Assembly: GCA_946885645.1 (NCBI GenBank)
Contig: CAMPGU010000177.1
Span: 1 to 8,662, forward strand
Direction of reading: 5' to 3'
Length of the DNA stretch: 8,662 bases
Source of the DNA: an uncultured Haloferula sp.
Lineage (GTDB): Bacteria; Verrucomicrobiota; Verrucomicrobiae; Verrucomicrobiales; Akkermansiaceae
The notes below the pieces were generated by a model that saw nothing but the letters and a program-made list of their open reading frames with translations, was not told the DNA's origin and made no database searches. Below, piece by piece: positions 1 through 8,662 of the stretch (position 1 is the first letter of the stretch; every line of letters starts with the position of its first letter). The position numbers and the translations under genes were made by a program.

Positions 1-7
1 CGACCAT

Positions 8-1978
8 TCAAATGCGGTCGGCATAGCGGGAAATCGCGAGGGCATCGCTGGCCGCGAGGACGGGCGGGCTATCGATCACCACGGCGTCGAACCACCGGTA
101 GGCATCCTCCAGCAGCACCGGAAAACGGGTGCCGGAAAGGAGTTCCGCCGCATCGTTCCGCATCGGGCCGGAGGACAGGAGATAGAGGTTCGGCAGCGAG
201 GTGGGATAACAGGCGCTGGCGGGGTCCGCCTTCCCCTCCAGATAATCGCCGAGGCCCCCGGAGGTCCCGTTCACGTGCTTCCGGCTGAGGCCGGGGCGGC
301 GCATGTCCGCGTCGAGCAGGAGGGTGCGCTGCCCCTGCACGGCCAAGGAGGCGGCATAGTTGACGGCACAGAGCGAGCGACCTTCACCGGGGCCGGCGCT
401 CACGAAAAGGACGGTACGGGCGTCGGGCTTCGCCGGCGAAGGCGAGAGGACGGCCCGCAGGCGGCGGAAGGCCTCCGCCACCGGCGAGGCCGGATCGGAA
501 AGCAGCACCATGTCCCCCTCCCGGCCGGAAGCCAGGACGGGCAGGCTGGCAAGCAAAGGGGTGCCGGTCGCGCGGGCGGCGGCGGCGGAATCCCGCACGC
601 GTCCATCCGCGAGCTCCAGACCCACCAGCAGGAAGCCTCCCATCAGCGCCCCGGCAAACGCGGCCACGGGCAGGAGCACCTTCTTGTTGGGCTTGGAAGC
701 CTTTTCGGGAACGAAGGGCGGTTCCGCCCACGACACCGAGGAAGCAGCCACGGCGCTCGCGAGCGTGGTTTCCCGCAGGCGCTTGTCCACGGTGGCATGC
801 AGCTCCCGGGCCGCTTCGGCTTCGCGTTTCAGAACGTCGAAACGCGCGCGGATACCCTCCACGCCGACCGCCACGGTGCGAGCCTGGTTTACCTCTCCCT
901 GGAGTTTCGCCTCGTTTTCGAGCGCGACATGGTAGCTCTTTTCCAGTGCTTGTCCGGCGGAGTTCACCGCATCGGCCAGGTTGCCCTTCAGGCTGGCGAC
1001 CTCCTGCTCGGTCTCCTTGTAAACCGGGTGTTTCGGTCCGTAGCGCTCCTTCAGCCGGGCGAATTCCAGCTCCTTGACCTGAAGCGAGCGGATGCTCGAA
1101 AGCACTTCATCGGCGCGCGTGCTGCGGCCGATCCCGGCCAAGGCGTCCGGATCCTCGGGATCGAATTTCTTGAACGCCTCGTACTCCGCCTCCAAACGCA
1201 GGCGCTCCGACTTCGCTTGGGAAAGCTGGGTGTTCAGATTCCCGAGCTGGTTGGCACCGGAGCTGGCGGAATCGCGCTCGTCGAGACCGGGGATCGGATG
1301 TTCCTCGCGGAAAGCCTGCAGGCGGTCGGCCGCGGCATCCATATCGGCGCGCAGTTTCGCCTCCTCCTTCGCGAGCCCCTCGCCCGCCTGCCGTGCGAGG
1401 GTCTCCCGCCGTTCCTTGATCCAAAGGTCGTACTCCGCCACCAGCGACTCGACGAGACGCTTGGCCCGCTGCGGGTCCGTGTCTTCGACATGGAGCACCA
1501 CCACGCGGGTGCCGCGGTCGAGCTCCACCCTCACCCGCCTGGCGAGCAAGCCGAGCAGCCCCTGCTCGGTCGTCCCCGGGGGGGCGAAATCCGGAGCGGC
1601 CGCGAGCCCGTTCGCCCTGACGACACGCAGCAGCAGCGCCGTCGAGCGCATGTTCCGCTCGATCGTGCGGAGCTGCTCCAGATCCTTCTGATCTTCCGGC
1701 GAAAGCCCGTCGATGTTCAGGACCCGCGGAGCATGGCTGCTGACCTCCACCGAACCGGTGGCGACATAAACCTTCGGCACCGTTTTCAAATAAGCCCACA
1801 TGGCGGCGACCGCCACGGCCATGCCGAGCCCGACCATCCAACCGCGGCGGAGGACGATGCCGATCAGGCGGCCGGGCTCCACCTTCGGCAGGTACAGCGT
1901 GGGCGAGACGGTCGCCAGTTCCGCCGTACGCGGGGACGAATTCGTGAGATGATATTCCGGTTTGCGGGGGGCGGCCAT
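8..1978 (-). CDS. Wzz/Wzc-type polysaccharide co-polymerase with degenerate, C-terminally truncated BY-kinase domain
   Basis: Inner-membrane polysaccharide co-polymerase of the Wzc/GumC class, expected to control chain length and export of an exopolysaccharide. TM1 lies about residues 47-64, followed by a Wzz-type start (VYVATGSVEV, 70-79). Long charged helical, probably coiled-coil stretches fill about 185-405. A proline-containing segment (420-430) leads into TM2 at about 434-454. A cytoplasmic CpsD-like ATPase domain follows from about 490: P-loop region SAGPGEGRS (527-535), Walker A' DAD at 556-558, Walker B-like VVIDSPPVL with D636. Two oddities stand out. The invariant P-loop lysine is arginine (R534). 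The frame also ends in TGA at 8-10 after ...SRYADRI, some 80-100 residues before BY-kinases normally end, so the tyrosine-rich tail is missing. It is the last of three same-strand genes, 18 bp after the SLBB gene. The ATG at 1978 gives a sensible short cytoplasmic N-terminus; no Shine-Dalgarno is visible. Family call is firm; whether the gene is functional is open. Confidence 0.9.
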   Translation of the reverse strand: MAAPRKPEYHLTNSSPRTAELATVSPTLYLPKVEPGRLIGIVLRRGWMVGLGMAVAVAAMWAYLKTVPKVYVATGSVEVSSHAPRVLNIDGLSPEDQKDLEQLRTIERNMRSTALLLRVVRANGLAAAPDFAPPGTTEQGLLGLLARRVRVELDRGTRVVVLHVEDTDPQRAKRLVESLVAEYDLWIKERRETLARQAGEGLAKEEAKLRADMDAAADRLQAFREEHPIPGLDERDSASSGANQLGNLNTQLSQAKSERLRLEAEYEAFKKFDPEDPDALAGIGRSTRADEVLSSIRSLQVKELEFARLKERYGPKHPVYKETEQEVASLKGNLADAVNSAGQALEKSYHVALENEAKLQGEVNQARTVAVGVEGIRARFDVLKREAEAARELHATVDKRLRETTLASAVAASSVSWAEPPFVPEKASKPNKKVLLPVAAFAGALMGGFLLVGLELADGRVRDSAAAARATGTPLLASLPVLASGREGDMVLLSDPASPVAEAFRRLRAVLSPSPAKPDARTVLFVSAGPGEGRSLCAVNYAASLAVQGQRTLLLDADMRRPGLSRKHVNGTSGGLGDYLEGKADPASACYPTSLPNLYLLSSGPMRNDAAELLSGTRFPVLLEDAYRWFDAVVIDSPPVLAASDALAISRYADRI

Positions 1979-1996
1979 CGGGACAGGGGGAAAGGA

Positions 1997-2581
1997 TCAG
2001 AACAAGCTTTCGGGAATCGTCAATACGTCGCCGTCACGCAGCGGGATATCGGCCACCTTTCCGGAAGTGATGTCCTTGAGGTTGAGGTGGAGAAGCTGTG
2101 CCTTTCCCCCCTGGCTGCGCTTGAGGGTCATTTTTTTGGTATTCGCAATCCGGGTGGCACCGCCCGCCATGCCGATGGCCTCCACCACGGTGAGCTTGCG
2201 GTCGGCCGGGAGTTCGAAGACCCCGGGATTCTGCGCCTGTCCGAGCACCGTCACCGTCCGCCGGACGCGAGCTTCGATGGAGACGCTCACCTGCGGGTTC
2301 ACCAGATACCCGTCCTTCAGCTTCGCCTTGATCGAGGCGGCGGCCTGATCGGTGGACAACCCGGCGATCTTCACCGGGCCGATCAGGGGCATCGTGATGG
2401 TGCCGTCCGCGGAAAGCTGTCCCGTGGTAGTCAGGTCGTCCTCCCGGAAGACGCGGATCTCCACGGTGTCCATCTTTCCGATGATGCCGGCAGAGCGGCC
2501 TGCGGCAGGCGATTGGCCGTAGGTGATGGCCAGCAGCGCGCCCAGGAGGGTGCACAGGAGGAGGAACAGTTTCACATTCAT
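1997..2581 (-). CDS. Polysaccharide biosynthesis/export protein (Poly_export + SLBB)
   Basis: Small 194-residue member of the Wza-like export family, expected in the periplasm or at the outer membrane, linking the inner-membrane co-polymerase to an outer-membrane exit. An N-terminal hydrophobic segment (residues about 3-20) looks like a type I signal peptide. The only cysteine in it (C10) sits inside the hydrophobic core and has no lipobox, so this is probably not a lipoprotein, unlike E. coli Wza. A Poly_export domain follows (about 35-105, with VEIRVFREDDL and the pattern GTITMPLIGPVKIAGLS). A single SLBB domain covers about 108-194 (VTVLGQAQNPGVFELP, ending RDGDVLTIPESLF). At about half the length of Wza it lacks the extra SLBB repeats and the C-terminal amphipathic helix that forms the Wza outer-membrane pore. 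The beta-barrel protein encoded immediately upstream may therefore supply the pore (inference). It lies 18 bp after that gene and 18 bp before the co-polymerase gene, so cotranscription is likely. Confidence 0.93.
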   Translation of the reverse strand: MNVKLFLLLCTLLGALLAITYGQSPAAGRSAGIIGKMDTVEIRVFREDDLTTTGQLSADGTITMPLIGPVKIAGLSTDQAAASIKAKLKDGYLVNPQVSVSIEARVRRTVTVLGQAQNPGVFELPADRKLTVVEAIGMAGGATRIANTKKMTLKRSQGGKAQLLHLNLKDITSGKVADIPLRDGDVLTIPESLF

Positions 2582-2599
2582 GGCGGGGGCAAGTGTGGT

Positions 2600-3847
2600 T
2601 CAGAAGCGGTAGCCCACCTCGGCACCGGCGGTGTGATTTTCGTAGCCGAAGGCGGCGCGGTTCGAGCGGTTCTCCGAATAGCGGTAGAAGAAGCCCATGC
2701 TGAAATCGTCGGTGAAACGGTATTCCAGCGCGGGGCGGATGAAATGGATCTTATCGACACGGCCGGCGGCTCCGGCGCCCGATACCTGGGTGTAGGAAGC
2801 GCGCTCCAAGCCGCCTTCCAGGCGTGCCACCCACTTTTCGCCGAGGCGTTGGGAGATCCCCAGGGCCGCTCCGCTCTGGGTGTAATTTTGTCCGGGCAGG
2901 AAGGCGGACGCGCGCTCGCGCCGGTAGCCGGTGAGGTAAAGCTCGGTGTTCTCGCGGGGCTTCCAGCCGACCCGGGCCTCCACGACCGGCGTGGTATCCG
3001 AGCCGTTGTCAAAGCTGCGGTGTTCGGCACCCGCTTCCAGATCCACGGCGATTTTTTCGGTGGGGTTCCACTCGATGCGACCGGTCGTCCGGTGCACGGT
3101 CTGTTCCCCGGCACCGTCCACCTCGAAGCGCCCGCCCTTGTAGGCGAGGCCCAGCCGGGTCTTCGGCGAGTAGGCGTAGCGCAGCGCGATTTCCCCGTAG
3201 GTAAGGTCCGAATCGGCGAAAGCCCCGGACTCGTAGTCGGTGGACTCTTGTCCCGCCGCCACTTCCACGGACACCTTTTCGCGCAGGGACCAGGCGATCC
3301 TCGCCTCGTTCGCGAGCTCGCTGCGCTCGGTCAGCGTGCCGGTGTCGGCAGTCGCATCGCCGAGGCGGCCGAAGGCACCGCTGTAGGCGAGGGTGATCGC
3401 CTTGCCGCGCCAGCCGGCTTCCCAGGCGGCCTGATGATCGATGCGGTTGTTGTCGCTGTGATCGGCGTAGGCGATGACGGCGGGCTTGTAGGCGAGCGCG
3501 AGATAGCCGCCTTCACCGGTGGCCTTGTCGCCCTTCCGGTAAGCCACCGAAGGAGCGACCTTCACGACGAAGTCCGCTTTGGGGGCGGTGGCGCTGAGAA
3601 AGATATTGTCGTCGTACGCGGCCGAGATCGCGATGCCCATCTCCAGCTCTTCCTGCCGCGTCTGGCCGACTCCGGGATCACGCCGGACCGCGCTGCGGGG
3701 AAGAATACGGCCGTCCACTTCCCCTTCCAAGCGGCCGGGAGCCGTGGATAGGAGTTCTTCTCCCCATGACGGTACCAAAGAGCCCGCCAGAACGGCGGAA
3801 AGCATCAGAGGGACCACCCGGGGGGCGCGTGGCACTCGGTGGGACAT
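2600..3847 (-). CDS. Outer-membrane beta-barrel protein of an EPS export operon (BBP2-like)
   Basis: 415-residue predicted outer-membrane beta-barrel. An Arg-rich N-terminus and hydrophobic core (residues about 12-27) form a signal peptide, probably cleaved near VPSWG/EE. The motif AYDDNIFLS (77-85) at the start of the barrel is typical of the BBP2-type beta-barrel proteins found in exopolysaccharide clusters. The rest alternates short amphipathic strands rich in Tyr, Trp, Arg and Gly with polar turns, contains no cysteine, and ends in ...GAEVGYRF, the aromatic C-terminal residue expected of a Bam-inserted barrel. First gene of the three-gene minus-strand operon, directly followed by the SLBB export gene. 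A role as the outer-membrane exit or a scaffold for the polymer is an inference from context. The ATG at 3847 is chosen because it gives a basic n-region before the hydrophobic core; the internal Met15 would cut into the signal peptide. No Shine-Dalgarno is seen. Confidence 0.85.
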   Translation of the reverse strand: MSHRVPRAPRVVPLMLSAVLAGSLVPSWGEELLSTAPGRLEGEVDGRILPRSAVRRDPGVGQTRQEELEMGIAISAAYDDNIFLSATAPKADFVVKVAPSVAYRKGDKATGEGGYLALAYKPAVIAYADHSDNNRIDHQAAWEAGWRGKAITLAYSGAFGRLGDATADTGTLTERSELANEARIAWSLREKVSVEVAAGQESTDYESGAFADSDLTYGEIALRYAYSPKTRLGLAYKGGRFEVDGAGEQTVHRTTGRIEWNPTEKIAVDLEAGAEHRSFDNGSDTTPVVEARVGWKPRENTELYLTGYRRERASAFLPGQNYTQSGAALGISQRLGEKWVARLEGGLERASYTQVSGAGAAGRVDKIHFIRPALEYRFTDDFSMGFFYRYSENRSNRAAFGYENHTAGAEVGYRF

Positions 3848-3875
3848 GCAGGAGTCAGCGCCCCGAGGCTAAAAA

Positions 3876-3904
3876 ATAAAAAGACGCAGGACAAGGAATT
3901 TCAA
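3876..3904 (-). promoter_or_regulatory. Candidate sigma70-type promoter of the EPS export operon
   Basis: On the minus strand, TTGAAA (plus positions 3899-3904, five of six matches to the -35 consensus) is followed by a 17-bp spacer and TTTTAT (3876-3881, four of six matches to the -10 consensus). Transcription would start near 3869, giving a leader of about 20 nt before the ATG at 3847. Spacing is ideal but the -10 box lies in an A/T run, so chance matches are easy. Confidence 0.45.
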
Positions 3905-3915
3905 AATCATGAACC

Positions 3916-3931
3916 TTACGAGATCACGTAA
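3916..3931. promoter_or_regulatory. 16-bp near-perfect palindrome, candidate operator
   Basis: TTACGAGATCACGTAA has 5-bp perfect outer arms TTACG/CGTAA around a GATC centre; only the A/A pair at positions 6 and 11 breaks the symmetry. It sits about 12 bp upstream of the candidate -35 box of the EPS promoter (about -47 to -62 from the inferred start), a place typical for an activator site. It is also about 120 bp upstream of the NRPS promoter candidate. The binding protein is unknown. Confidence 0.4.
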
Positions 3932-3971
3932 TGCCAGCCTTCTCTCTTTCTGATAGGAAGGGCTGCGGCGA

Positions 3972-4005
3972 TAAACAAGGCGGCATAACCTGCGTAAACC
4001 AAGGC
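3972..4005. repeat. Imperfect direct repeat in divergent promoter region
   Basis: TAAACAAGGC at 3972-3981 recurs as TAAACCAAGGC at 3995-4005, differing by one inserted C, with starts 23 bp apart (about two helical turns). Both copies are followed by CAT within a few bases (GGCAT in the first, AT in the second). It lies upstream of the NRPS promoter candidate and could be a tandem regulator site, or chance. Confidence 0.3.
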
Positions 4006-4049
4006 ATCGCCGGTCCCCGCCCCGCTTGATGTCCTCTAGCAGCCGACTA

Positions 4050-4077
4050 TTGACCTATCTGAAATTTTTTAGATTAT
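4050..4077 (+). promoter_or_regulatory. Candidate sigma70-type promoter of the NRPS-PKS operon
   Basis: TTGACC at 4050-4055 (five of six matches to the -35 consensus) is followed by a 16-bp A/T-rich spacer and GATTAT at 4072-4077 (four of six, including the key second A and last T). Transcription would begin near 4084, leaving a leader of about 27 nt before the ATG at 4111. The spacer includes an imperfect palindrome (4058-4073, TCTGAAATTTTTTAGA) that could be an operator overlapping the promoter. Confidence 0.45.
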
Positions 4078-4110
4078 CGGCGCGGATCGCCAGTTTTACC
4101 CCCCAGCCGC

Positions 4111-5945
<1,835 letters not shown>

Positions 5946-5949
<4 letters not shown>

Positions 5950-8662
5950 ACGAAGAACTTCCCCCGCCCGAAGCCGTTGCCGTGATCGGCATGGCAGGCC
6001 GCTTTCCCGGCGCCGCGAATCCCGACGAGTTCTGGCAGAACCTCATCGAGGGAAAGGATTGCATCACCCGCTTTGAAAGCCGCACGGGCGAGGACGGCCG
6101 GGAATATGTCGGGGCCCGCAGCATGATCGAGCGGCCGGATCTTTTCGACGCCTCCTTCTTCGGAATCTACCCGAAGGAAGCGGAACTGATGGATCCGCAG
6201 CACCGCATATTCCTGGAGTGCGCGTGGGAAGCCATCGAGCACGCCGGCTACGACCCGGGCGCATACCCCGGCATGATCGGCGTCTATGCCGGGCTGGGCT
6301 TGAACACCTACCTGCTCCACAACCTCGGCAAGGCGAAGGAGCTGGCGAGGAATTATCAAGTGGGCGAGTACCAGACCATGCTCGGCAACGACAAGGACTT
6401 CCTGCCGGTCCGCGTCTCCTACAAGCTGAACCTGCGTGGCCCGAGCATGACCATCCAGACGGCGTGCTCCACCTCGCTGGTGGCAATTTGCCAGGCCGCC
6501 ACCTCGCTGCTGACCTACCAGTGCGACATGGCGCTGGCCGGCGGCGTTTCCCTTAGCTTCCCCCAGCAGCGGCACTACCTCTACACCGAGGAAGGCATGG
6601 TCTCCGGCGATGGCACCGTGCGGGCCTTCGACGAAAATGCGGCGGGCACGGTCTTCGGCCACGGCTGCGGCGTGGTGCTGCTGAAGCGCCTGAGCGAAGC
6701 GATTTCCGACCGCGATCCGATCCTGGCGGTCATCAAAGGCTGGGCGGTCAACAACGACGGCTCCGACAAGATCGGCTTCGCCGCCCCCGGCCTGAATGCC
6801 CAAGCGGACGTGGTCGCGCTGGCGCAGGCCTCCGCAGGCGTACATCCCTCGGAAGTCTCTTACATCGAAGCGCACGGCACCGGCACGCCGCTAGGCGATC
6901 CGATCGAGGTCGCGGCTCTCACGAAGGCCTTCCGCGAGGGCGGTGCGGCCGGAAACGGCTACTGCACGCTCGGCACCGGCAAGACCCACATCGGCCACCT
7001 CGACGTGGCCGCGGGCGTCACCGGCCTGATCAAGACGATCCAGCAATTCCGCCACGGCAAGATCCCGGCACTGCTGCATTTCCAAGCGCCCAACCCGCGC
7101 ATCGACTTCGCCAACAGCCCCTTCGCACCGGCCTCGGAAACCACCGCGTGGAGCAGGAACGGGGCACCGAGGATCGCGGGCGTGAGCGCCTTCGGCGTGG
7201 GCGGCACGAATGCCCACGTGGTGATGGAAGAAGCGCCCGCGAGCGCTCCGGCGGCACCGGGCCGGAAGCAGCAACTGCTGGTGCTGTCTGCGAAGACGGC
7301 GTCCGCGCTGGATGCGATGGCGGAGAATCTGGCGAGACATATGGAGCAGGGACATTCCTGTCCCTGTTCTTCCAGCGACAAGAATGTCGCTGCTCCTTAT
7401 CTCCCTGATGTCGCGTTCACCCTGGCCACCGGCCGGCGCGCCTTCCCTTTCCGCCGCCATGTCGTGGCCACAAGCACGGAAGAAGCCGTCGCCAAGCTCC
7501 GCGAAGCCGCGAAGAGCAGCGCGGCGGGAAAGAGCGCGAAGATCGCCTTCCTCTTCCCCGGCCAAGGGTCGCAGTACTTGGACATGGGCCGGGAACTCTA
7601 CGACGCCGAACCGGTCTTCCGCAGCGCTGTCGATGACTGCGCCGCGCACCTGCAGCGCCACCTCGGCGTCGATGTCCGCGCGACGCTCCATCCTACCGGG
7701 GAAGACCGAAGCGCCGCGGAAGAACGGATCCATCAGACCTGGCTCACCCAGCCTTGCATCTTCGTGGTGGAGTATGCCCTGGCGAAGCTCTGGATGTCAT
7801 GGGGCGTGCGGCCTTCCCTCCTCATCGGCCACAGCATCGGCGAATACGTCGCCGCGGTTCTTGCCGGGACCTTCAGCCTCGCGGATGCGCTCGGCTTGCT
7901 CGCCACGCGCGCCCGCCTGATGCAGGAGCTCCCCTCCGGAGCGATGCTCGCCGTGAGGCAGGGTGCCGAGGAGTTGACGCTGCCGCCGGGCATCGACCTC
8001 GCCGCGATCAATAGCCCTAAGCTCTGCACGGTATCCGGCAGCCATGAGGCGATTGCTGCTTTCCAGCTCGACCTCGAGGCGCGGAAGATCGCGTGCCGCC
8101 CGCTGCAGACCTCGCACGCTTTCCATTCCGCGATGATGGAGCCGCTTGTAGCACCTTTCACGGCGGAAGCGGCGAAGGTCCGGGCAAACGCCCCGCAGAT
8201 CCCGTGGATCTCGACTTGCACCGGCAAAGCAATGGACGCCGCGACGCTGGCGGATCCGGGCTATTGGGCGCGGCAACTGCGCCATGAGGTGCGCTTCACC
8301 GACGCCCTTGCATCCGCCTTTTCCGAAGAGGACGTGATCCTGCTCGAGGTCGGCCCCGGGCAAGCGCTGGCCCCCTTCGCGCGCCAGCACCCGGGCCGAG
8401 GCTCTGCCACGGTGCTTTCCACCCTGCCATCCGCCTCCGGCGACCTCGCGGATCTGCTCCAGGCAGCGGGCGAGCTCTGGAAACGGGGTGTCGCCCTCGA
8501 TTGGCCCGCATTCTTCGCCGGCCAGGATCGCTCCCGCGTCCATCTTCCCACCTATCCCTTCGAGCGCCAGAGCTACTGGATCGATGCCTCCGGGGAAGAT
8601 CCCGCGGCGACTCCTGCGCCCCGCTCCGCCGCGCCGCTACCGCTCACCCCTGCCCTCACCCC
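5946..8662 (+). CDS. Type I polyketide synthase, KS-AT module (3' end outside window)
   Basis: Open from the ATG at 5946 to the window edge: 905 complete codons and no stop, so partial at the C-terminus. A ketosynthase spans about residues 9-430: [11 protein letters not shown] start, active-site C174 in QTACSTSL, H310 in EAHGTGT, and K346/H351 in KTHIGH (family norm KTNIGH), so the Cys-His-His triad is intact. A KS-AT linker follows (about 431-535) that contains a REP-like 54-bp insert. The acyltransferase (about 536-830) shows GQGSQ (539-543), S630 in GHSIGE, R655 as the likely carboxylate-binding arginine, and HAFH (724-727), the signature of malonyl-CoA rather than methylmalonyl-CoA ATs. 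The post-AT motif [12 protein letters not shown] (867-878) is present. A Pro/Ala-rich linker then runs off the end; reductive and carrier domains cannot be seen. Together with the upstream loading protein it should elongate an aminoacyl starter with malonyl-CoA. Confidence 0.95.
7343..7396. repeat. BIME-like pair of inverted REP-type hairpins inside the PKS coding sequence
   Basis: The 54-bp element is GGAG (7343-7346), hairpin 1 CAGGGACATTCCTGTCCCTG (7347-7366, 8-bp perfect stem, 4-nt loop), linker TTCTTC (7367-7372), hairpin 2 CAGCGACAAGAATGTCGCTG (7373-7392, 8-bp perfect stem, 4-nt loop), CTCC (7393-7396). Read on opposite strands, the two units are copies of one another: GGAG, stem, loop TTCC or TTCT. 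They differ in the stem by a matched pair (GGG/CCC versus GCG/CGC) that keeps the pairing. A GTAG or GGAG tetranucleotide before a hairpin is the hallmark of REP sequences mobilised by RAYT (TnpA-REP) transposases, and two inverted REPs make a BIME. It is translated as about 18 codons (467-484) in the KS-AT linker. No RAYT gene is in the window. Confidence 0.8.

Larger units (their letters stand above)
3848..4110. promoter_or_regulatory. Divergent intergenic region between EPS export operon and NRPS-PKS genes
   Basis: This 263-bp segment is clearly richer in A+T than its flanks and contains no convincing coding sequence. It carries the start signals of both divergent transcription units. I see one promoter candidate facing each way, a 16-bp near-palindrome at 3916-3931, an imperfect direct repeat at 3972-4005, and a weak 7-bp inverted repeat (CGGCGAT 3966-3972 with ATCGCCG 4006-4012). 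The shared region suggests, but does not show, joint control of polysaccharide export and NRPS-PKS production. Confidence 0.75.

Noticed and set aside
2131..2137. Seven-base T run (A7 in coding sense) in the SLBB gene as a possible phase-variation tract
   Set aside because: It encodes a plausible Lys-Lys in a surface strand, is short for slippage-driven switching, and the reading frame is intact.
275..3751. A 1158-codon open frame on the plus strand opposite the three EPS genes
   Set aside because: It runs antisense to three genes with clear domains, crosses both of their intergenic gaps, is rich in Arg/Gly/His without domain motifs, and is explained by high GC and few stop codons.
3966..4012. 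Inverted repeat CGGCGAT/ATCGCCG in the intergenic region as a terminator or riboswitch stem
   Set aside because: Arms are only 7 bp with a 33-nt loop, there is no T-run after it, and no riboswitch-like conserved core is visible.
6981..6998. KTHIGH in place of KTNIGH as a sign of an inactive ketosynthase
   Set aside because: The catalytic lysine and histidine (K346, H351) and C174/H310 are all present; the Asn-to-His change is not at a catalytic residue.

Overview
The window reads as GC-rich bacterial DNA with Gram-negative envelope genes: an outer-membrane beta-barrel protein, a periplasmic SLBB export protein and an inner-membrane Wzz/Wzc-type protein. No start codon has a Shine-Dalgarno sequence at the usual distance, and a REP-like double hairpin lies inside one gene. 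These traits, with EPS export genes beside an NRPS/PKS locus, suggest Verrucomicrobiota (Luteolibacter/Haloferula-like). That placement is an inference, not something the sequence proves.

Left part (8-3847, minus strand) is a compact three-gene exopolysaccharide export operon. Transcription runs from an outer-membrane beta-barrel protein (3847-2600) to a small SLBB polysaccharide export protein (2581-1997) to a Wzz/BY-kinase polysaccharide co-polymerase (1978-8). The gaps between genes are 18 bp. Together they look like the trans-envelope export part of an EPS system; no glycosyltransferase or polymerase is visible here. The co-polymerase is odd twice over: its Walker A lysine is arginine, and its frame stops at a TGA in the middle of the kinase domain, where the following in-frame codons still fit the family.

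Centre (3848-4110) is a 263-bp AT-richer divergent intergenic region. It holds a plausible sigma70-type promoter for each direction, a 16-bp near-perfect palindrome just upstream of the EPS promoter, and an imperfect direct repeat.

Right part (4111 to the end, plus strand) starts a hybrid NRPS-PKS assembly line. The first gene is an adenylation-carrier protein didomain with no condensation domain, a layout typical of a loading module. It overlaps the next gene by ATGA. The second gene is a type I PKS running off the window, with a ketosynthase and a malonyl-type acyltransferase visible. The predicted logic is that an amino acid is activated and tethered by the first protein, then passed to the ketosynthase and extended with malonyl-CoA.

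The most unusual structural signal is a 54-bp element (7343-7396) in the KS-AT linker of the PKS gene. Two inverted REP-like units, each a GGAG tetranucleotide followed by an 8-bp-stem hairpin, differ by a paired, compensatory base change and are translated in frame as 18 codons.
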